Source: Armillaria gallica
Lineage: Eukaryota > Basidiomycota > Agaricomycetes > Agaricales > Physalacriaceae
NCBI GenBank assembly: GCA_037576215.1
Contig: JBANDB010000006.1
Coordinates: 4,154,001-4,218,000, forward strand
Direction of reading: 5' to 3'
DNA length: 64,000 nt
Positions 57,896 to 64,000 of the stretch are shown piece after piece. The notes beneath the pieces were generated by a model. That model was not told the DNA's origin. It ran no database searches and saw only the letters and a program-made list of their open reading frames with translations. The translations under genes and the position numbers were made by a program. Each line of letters begins with the position of its first letter. The first letter of the stretch is position 1.

Positions 57896-59140
57896 ATGGA
57901 ATTATTAGTAGAAGGAGAGGAACAATGGGAATGCATCATACTCCCAAATAAATCCCTGAGACTAGCTTTCAGTTCTTACCCTGAAAGACCAGTCAAGCCC
58001 AAGGCACAATATGAATAAGCATTAGAATTAGTGATGTGCAAAGTAGAGACCCCAGCATTCACCAATACATTCAACTTCAGAAGGAGAACCTCTATACCTA
58101 AAAGCACTCCCTTGCCACCAACAATTTCTATAAATATTAGAACTCCTTTCAAGAGCCCAATGGGTTCATTCTTCGAAATCCTGTCAACAGTCAGACCAGT
58201 TTATTCCATGTACGACTTTGGACAGAGCATCAGCACAAACTTTCTGCAATGAATGCACATGGCAAACCCAGTCCTGTTGATACTAGAAGAAGGCAAGACA
58301 ACAAAGGAAGTACGAGAAGTGACAGACATCTTGCAGAGCCAAGAAGAACTCGAAGAGAGTGAGTCAAAGCTTTACGAGAATAATGGCAAGAGCCATGCAC
58401 CATATGAGTATCCTTCAGCACACATTAGCTCCATTCCATCTGTGCCAAGCATGAGAAGATTGGCTCAGTCAAATCCCACAGATCCAGATCCATATCCAGA
58501 TCCCCCTTCAGAATCTAAGAATGACAATGATCGGAGTCATTGCAGCAGTCATCAGAGCCAAATGAGTCTCGGAGTTCCCTTTGAAACATCTTCTCCAATT
58601 TGCCCTCCATCTCCGAGCCCTCCTCCTCCCAGTCCTTTGAATCTGGGCTCAGACAATGAAGATGATGATAATAATCGAGGACATCGAGGTAAAAGAGGTG
58701 ATCCTGAACCAAGAGGTGAACCAGGGCCTAGAGGATTAAGAGGTGAGAAAGGCAAACAAGGGAGAACAGGTCCTCATGGAAGAAGAGGAGATAAAGGATC
58801 ACCTGGGCCTCCTGGGTCTCCTGGTCCACTGGGCGGTGGTGGAGACAGTAATCAGGGGGGCAATTGAAATCAGTCAGATCCATCTCAACTGATAATTAAA
58901 GGGGAAATCAAACCCGAACACTTACCAACATGGGACAGCAACCTTTACACAGCTATACCCTATTTTTGGAAAGTCAAGCATCTAGTCAGTTTGGGAGGAA
59001 GAATGAGGGAATACCTAGGCCAATGGTTATGGAGAGGACTGAAAGAGGATTCAGAAATATATTCCTGGTTTTCAACTCTCCCAGATGAGGACCAAGAATT
59101 TATGAGAAGTGATGTTATGAACTTTGTGAACGTGATTAAA
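57896..59140 (+). pseudogene. Retrotransposon Gag (Ty3/Gypsy type), first part
   Basis: One frame runs from ATG 57896 to the insertion point, interrupted by TAA at 58016, TGA at 58250 and TGA at 58865, with coding sequence continuing in the same frame each time. Order: an N-terminal region, a segment with GSFFEILSTVRPVYSMYDFG, an acidic helical stretch, a Pro/Ser-rich stretch, a collagen-like Gly-X-Y tract, and then the capsid-like core KPEHLPTWDSNLYTAIPYFW and LKEDSEIYSWFSTLPDEDQE. Gag forms the intracellular particle of the element. It is broken at 59140 by a nested element and resumes after 61615. Confidence 0.8.
58679..58849 (+). repeat. Collagen-like Gly-X-Y tract within gag
   Basis: About 19 consecutive triplets of Gly-X-Y type (GKR, GDP, GEP, GPR, GLR, GEK ... 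GPP, GSP, GPL), with a single imperfect triplet (EPR). The tract lies between a Pro/Ser-rich linker and the capsid-like core. Confidence 0.9.
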
Positions 59141-61615
59141 TGGGTACCAGCAACCCCCTGCTAAATTTGGACTCCGAGCATTACTAAAAATAGACCAGAA
59201 TACCCATGTTTTATGGATGCACCTACTGTGGGTCGAAGGAGCAAGATTCAGCTCTAGTTTTGCTAGAACAATTTACTTGGAATAAAATTCTACATGTATT
59301 CTCCAAGGCACTTTGTTTGATTTACATCATTTTCCTTGATTTTGGTGACATTTATCATGATTGCAGAATGAAATTTTCACTTTTGTCTCGAAGAATACAT
59401 GTATTTTAGTTAGGAAAGACATCTCCTGTGTTTTTTGGAGCAGCTTTGACTCTGTGGAAGCATATACAAGGTGCATAACTTCAGGGTATAAATATATACA
59501 AACAGTTGCATGATACCAATTTTGTCATAGTTGAAGGTGTTTAATTGTTACCAAACATGTCATTTAAGGTGTAAATGAGTGGGAGTTAATATATCAACAC
59601 TTTAGGACAATAAGATCAAGGAAATATGACAATAAGTATAGCAGCATTGTTCTACAGGCTATGAGAGAGACACACAATGGTTGCAAGGATGCTATGTATA
59701 TTAACAAAAGGAGAAGATTACTACCATGATTAGGATTCCTTGTAACATTATTTAATGGAGGCATGCATCACATACACTGTACAGGTCCCAAATGAAGAGT
59801 ATGGATGGTCATGAACAAATGTGGAAGGGATTTGCTGCTGAAAGGCCCAAAAAGGTGCTTACTCAGCTCACAGTCCAGAACTAGGGGTTGCTGGTGACAA
59901 GGCTGGTGACAGGCACCCATGAAACTGAGCATGGCCTAGCATAAACACACTAGAGTACATACTCAACCCCACTAAACACACACACACACAATCTCCTTAA
60001 GTGCAGAGGAGAGCAAGGGATTTTAATCTCAATTGTGCACCGACAATATCTCAATTTATCTCAGCGAGCTCGCTAGAACGGTGCATGTAACAATGTATTT
60101 TTCTCAAGCCATCCTCAAATTCTTGATTTCCTTGGAGCTTTTACAAGAGAGCACGGTGAACCATGCAACCTCAAGGCAAAGTATATTTCAATAGCCAGAA
60201 CACATGGATACGCAGATCCGCAAATTGACCAAGTTCGGTCAGTGAGCTTGCTAAGTATGACCTGCCACTAGACCTAATCTGTGTGTGCTGCTGTCTTTCT
60301 CTTAGTTGCTAAACCTGACTCCCAAACTCATCACGATTAGAGGCCCTCGGCACTCCCAATCAAGTCACAAATACTTTCAAAAACTGTCCCCACAAGTCCT
60401 CACATACAGTGTGCTCGCCCTAACAATGGTGCCACGAGGTCCAACTGCACACACCTGTCACACTTCGTGCAACTGCTAGAACAGCTCAATCTGGCTGATT
60501 CCCTTGCAAACTACTCAAGACCTACACAGAGGTCGACACAACACAATTTCTCTTTCTACACTGAACCAGAAAAGGAACAGAGCTTTCTCTCAGATGTATT
60601 CCAGCAAACTCTCAAGATGGCACAGCATCACTGCTGCCAAATCTCTTTCTTATCTCAAGTAAACTGAAGTTTTTATCCAAAATGGTTCTCTCATTCTATT
60701 TCTCTGTGAGCTTGCTAAACTTGTGTTCTAGCCAAGACTCAAAGCTACTAACTCTTATGCATCACAACAAGTCCAGGTACAAACTGAAACTTTATTACTG
60801 CATATGGGGGGTAGGTATCTTGTTTTACTACATGAAATTCTACCTACTTATACTATGGGAGATTGATTATTACAAATGGTCTTTTAGTAAGTTAAATCCT
60901 TTGTTGGCCGATAATTTTTTGTCCAACTGGCACAACACTCTTGGCAGGGTGTCACTTGGTCCTCCTTTTAGTATCCTCAAAGAGCTAAGCGATGTCAACG
61001 TCGCTCGCCCTAGCAGCAGAGTAGCATGCTGACTTGTACTCAATAGCTGCTTAATCCTCAATCACCGATCACACTTCATATTTGGCTTTCGGTTCTGCTC
61101 CAAAGGTGACAGCATCATATTCTAGACTTGGTAACCAAGGAATGCTTCAGATTTTGAGTCCACTCGCTATTCCCATTGGCTAAAGTCTGTTTCTAGGCCA
61201 TGCCCAGGGTTCTTTTGATTACCCCCACACATGATATCTTTTCTCCAGATCTCCAGGGACCACACATCATAGATTACAGATGCGTAGTTATCTAAATTAG
61301 TCCCAGCCTGCATACAAGCGCATCCCACTGAAAGTTGAATTTTCTATTGCAGACAGATGTTTGCATGAGCGAGCTCACTCTTCGGCCTTATTGCCATGCA
61401 TGCCCATAAGGTACAGTGCAACAACAAAGTCCTTATGTTTTAATTCTGTTGCTTCTTTTTCTATCATAGAGCTTTCAACCTCGGTGACCTTGCTTCTTTG
61501 TGTGCCATTTGCACTGTTAGTCTGCTCTCTGTGCTTCTGCTTTGCTAATGTGTAAGGTATGTGAATTTGCAAAATTACACCCTTAGACACGCTGCGGGTG
61601 TGACACTGGTACCCA
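59141..61615. mobile_element. 2475-bp terminal-inverted-repeat element nested in gag
   Basis: The ends are perfect 10-bp inverted repeats, TGGGTACCAG (59141-59150) and CTGGTACCCA (61606-61615). They are flanked by a 7-bp direct repeat GATTAAA (59134-59140 and 61616-61622), a target-site duplication. Removing the element plus one repeat joins the gag frame exactly (codons for VIK followed by EDFLGDQW). The interior has no recognisable transposase, so it is probably non-autonomous. Variants of GAGCTYGCTA occur at 60066, 60244, 60708 and, more loosely, 61371. The superfamily is undecided. Confidence 0.9.
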
Positions 61616-62287
61616 GATTAAAGAGGATTTCTTGGGAGACCAGTGGCAAATTCTTATAAATGACGTTTTCAAGATACAATGATTCTGATAATGGGGCTTT
61701 GAAAATGAATCTCCTCAAGCTTGCATCACCAGAAGAACAATCTACACCCAAATGTTAACTCAGATCAATGACAGAGGTTTACAAGAAATTAATATTATAA
61801 TGAGGAAAGTGCCTATAGCTTGGAGGCCTACCTAAACATGTCTACCACCCATAATTCTAAACAACTCCTAGCTTGAGTAATAGAGCACGGTAAGGTGTTA
61901 ATCCCTGCAGCAAAAACTGATCATGGCTCTACTTGGATACCAATGTCAGATCTGATAACAGCATTGAGATCAATAGGCATTGAACCCCCACAATGGCCAC
62001 ACTTTTCGATCCCATGCACCACAAATCTCATGTCAGGGATGGGAGGTGATGACATTGAATTTGATCTGATATTCAGGGAATCCTACATGGAACTGGAAGA
62101 AGTTCAAGGGCATTCTGAAGATCTGTTGAAATCTGCCTACCAAGTTCTCAAAAAGAAGCAACTACCACTGCCTAAGCAATACTTCTTCCCTATCAGTCAT
62201 AAGGAGACAAAGTTAGGAAAGCTACCTCCATCACCTTGCAAGGTGTGCAGTAGTCCTAAGTACTGGGACAAAGAATGTCCCCACTAG
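61616..62287 (+). pseudogene. Retrotransposon Gag, second part
   Basis: This continues the gag interrupted at 59140: EDFLGDQWQILINDVFK, then stops, then CITRRTIYTQMLTQINDRGL, IIMRKVPIAWRP, a frameshift near 61835, and the frame 61895-62287 with AAKTDHGSTWIPMSDLITAL and LGKLPPSPCKVCSSPKYWDK. The last piece is the zinc-knuckle box, where the usual His of C-x2-C-x4-H-x4-C is Tyr. Stop at 62287. Protease, reverse transcriptase and integrase of this element are not found in the window. Confidence 0.8.
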
Positions 62288-62329
62288 GACACTATTAGAC
62301 CTGAACTCCTATCAAGGATAAACACCAGC

Positions 62330-62693
62330 TGTCTCGCGTTCGGGCAGTCACCGATGAATTCTTTAAAAGATAGGTGATCCGACTAAGTCTTTAGTTCTTA
62401 GCGAGGAATTAAGCGATAGTTTTGGTATAGATTAATGTTAGCTCAAGGCTGGGGTACATACAACAAGAGCTACTACTTAAATACTTGGAGTGAGGGTCTA
62501 TGCATAGATCGTCCATGAGAGGTTGGAGCTGGCACACGTAATATCGAAGTGAGAGCATGCAGCATCAAAGAGATAACATGGGAATGCACAAGATAACATG
62601 AGAACATTGCACGGTTACCCCTAGCGGTGGCCCAGACCGGTCTGGTGTGAGAGATAAGATAAGATAAAGGAAAAAAGTGAATAAATCATAACA
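62330..62693 (-). mobile_element. 3' LTR of the reverse-strand Gypsy element
   Basis: On the reverse strand the polypurine tract (ATGAGGGGGTAA) directly after the pol stop is followed by TGTTATGATT, the expected LTR start, at 62693. The far end is less sure; I place it at the TG...CA-compatible TGTCTCGCG at 62330, giving about 364 bp. The LTR abuts the end of gag of the other element, suggesting it inserted there. The 5' LTR is outside the window. Confidence 0.5.
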
Positions 62694-62728
62694 TTACCCC
62701 CTCATTAAGGCAGGCATCCCAACTGCCG

Positions 62729-64000
62729 TTAAGCTGGCTCTCCACTGTTTGGCTCGACATGTTTATCATACCAGTTGATTTCCCAGTATTCGTCAAAGAG
62801 TTTGGCGTATTGTGGTAGTTCATGTTCATAGTACCACGTTTCCACTGGTTGTCCGAATTGTGGGTGTTTCCCTGGTCGTACAAGGTATTGCCATCCTTTG
62901 CGAGGTCCCCAAAGTTCTCTGTCTGGTCGTTCAGCGGTGATGATGATGGTCATGTTTGGTTTATCGGTTGCGACGAGATCAATGTGTTCCGTTAGGAACT
63001 CCTTGATCAGCTCGTCTGCATCCATGTCGCTTTCCCATACCCAACTGTTTGATTCTGGACTGTAGCCCTTCCACTTGATGAAATAGTCCATTACCGTCCT
63101 TGGCGGTTCCCCTTGCCTTCCTTGAACCCATTGTTGTCTACTGTTTAGGACTTTTTCGACTTCATAATGTTCTTCACCATCTATGAGGTCTGGTGGCAGA
63201 GGAGGGGGTTGTTCTTGGTTAGGGAATGCCGGTGGAATGTATGGAGTCAGTAATGATTTGTTGAACATTGGGTGGATTTTCCAATTGGCCAGTAGAGACA
63301 GGATGTATGCGGAGACGCCTTTCTTGCCTTTGATCTCAAAGGGGCCGGTTTGTTTGTCATCAAGTTTTTTCTTGGGTTGGGGGAGATGAAGGTTGGACAT
63401 ATTGAGCCAGACTTTATCGCCTACTTTATACTTGATAGCTGAGCATTTGTTTTTGTCATATTGGGTTTTCATTTGTAACGCAGCCTTTTCGAGTGATTTT
63501 TTGGTGGTGGTGTGGATCTCCTGCATCTTGGAAATGAAGGTGTTAGAGGCAGGGGTGTGGAATGGTGCGGCAGGTTTTGTTCCTGGTAGTACTGTGAGGT
63601 TATAGCTGTAATTAACCTCAAATGGGCTTTTGCCAGTGGAAGAGTGAGTGTGATTATTGTGCGCAAATGCAGCGAGGGAAAGCCATTCTGCCCAGTTGGT
63701 CTGGAGGTGGTTAACAAACATGTGAAGGTACTTTTCAATTTCTTGATTGACCCTTTCAGTTTGCCCATCTGTTTGGGGATGGTAAGCGGTCGAGGCATTG
63801 CCTTTGATCTGAAGGAGGTCGTAGAAATCTTTCATGAACTTTGATACAAACACGGTTCCCCTATCTGAGATGATGACCTAGGGCATTCCATGCTTGGTGT
63901 ACACCTCGTCGCATAGGATTTTTGCCCACCCTTCTGATGATAGTTCAGTGGAACATGCAATGGGTATAATCTCCTTTGAGAAATGGTCGACGATAACAAG
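62729..64000 (-). pseudogene. Ty3/Gypsy integrase with chromodomain (3' end of pol), partial
   Basis: The reverse strand encodes the integrase core: IVDHFSKEIIPIA (first Asp, near 63990), IISDRGTVFVSKFMKDFY (second Asp, about 63875-63825) and AYHPQTDGQTERVNQEIEKY (catalytic Glu, about 63790-63730). Then the GPFEIKGKKG region, and a chromodomain YEVEKVLNSRQQWV...DYFIKWKGYSPESNSWVWES (about 63165-63030). A further 100 residues follow to the stop at 62729. Chromodomain integrases direct insertion into heterochromatin. An in-frame TAG at 63880-63878 splits the core between the first and second Asp, so this copy is inactive unless the stop is read through. The element continues beyond the window. 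Confidence 0.88.

Noticed and set aside
58676..58867. Host collagen-like gene
   Set aside because: The Gly-X-Y tract is in frame with a Gag core on its downstream side and is flanked by retrotransposon sequence.
60682..61032. 116-codon frame in the nested element as a transposase
   Set aside because: It has a low-complexity hydrophobic composition, no catalytic motif, and lies in AT-rich DNA where such frames arise by chance.
59141..61615. 8-bp target duplication (hAT-like)
   Set aside because: The eighth base differs on both sides (T/A before, T/G after), so only 7 bp are supported.
1..64000. tRNA genes and CRISPR arrays
   Set aside because: A few GTTCGAA-like B-box matches occur (for example near 54420 and 56730) without a foldable tRNA around them, and no regularly spaced repeat array exists.

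Overview
The window looks like a mushroom-forming basidiomycete (Agaricomycetes). The evidence is many 45-60 nt GT-AG introns, Agaricomycete-type HET-like proteins, a TRANK1-like UvrD helicase gene split into very many short exons, an UNC93-like MFS family, an F-box/LRR relic, and Ty3/Gypsy-type retrotransposons, one with a collagen-like Gag and one with a chromodomain integrase. No rRNA, tRNA or CRISPR was seen. All similarity statements were made by eye; no alignment or database search was run.

Layout. 1-4070: poorly resolved DNA and a broken F-box/LRR gene. 4071-20740: two copies of the block [FAD-dependent oxidoreductase relic, HET-like gene, reverse-strand TatD-like relic], separated by a block holding an Mcm10 relic and fragments of an unrecognised repeat (U). 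20745-31500: two copies of the block [reverse FAD-oxidoreductase relic, UNC93-like relic, 5' part of a TRANK1-like gene], with a degenerate fourth HET-like copy between them. 30980-39124: one long, apparently intact TRANK1-like helicase gene. 39560-44263: two more FAD-oxidoreductase relics and a third, intact HET-like gene. 45430-51517: a second copy of the U/Mcm10/U/FAD-oxidoreductase block, ending abruptly inside the FAD-oxidoreductase. 51518-54514: unrecognised, partly GC-rich DNA. 54515-64000: AT-rich transposon territory with a truncated pogo-like transposase, a Gypsy gag split by a 2475-bp terminal-inverted-repeat element, and on the reverse strand the 3' end (integrase, chromodomain, LTR) of another Gypsy element.

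The locus behaves as a birth-and-death region. About ten FAD-oxidoreductase fragments, two TatD-like, two Mcm10 and two UNC93-like copies all carry stops, frameshifts, deletions or internal inversions, while two HET-like genes (16588-18436 and 42439-44263) and the helicase gene remain open. HET domains are known from fungal heterokaryon incompatibility, so the most interesting reading is an expanding recognition or cell-death family carried by segmental duplication while its passenger genes decay. That reading is inference; the repeated structure itself is visible in the sequence.
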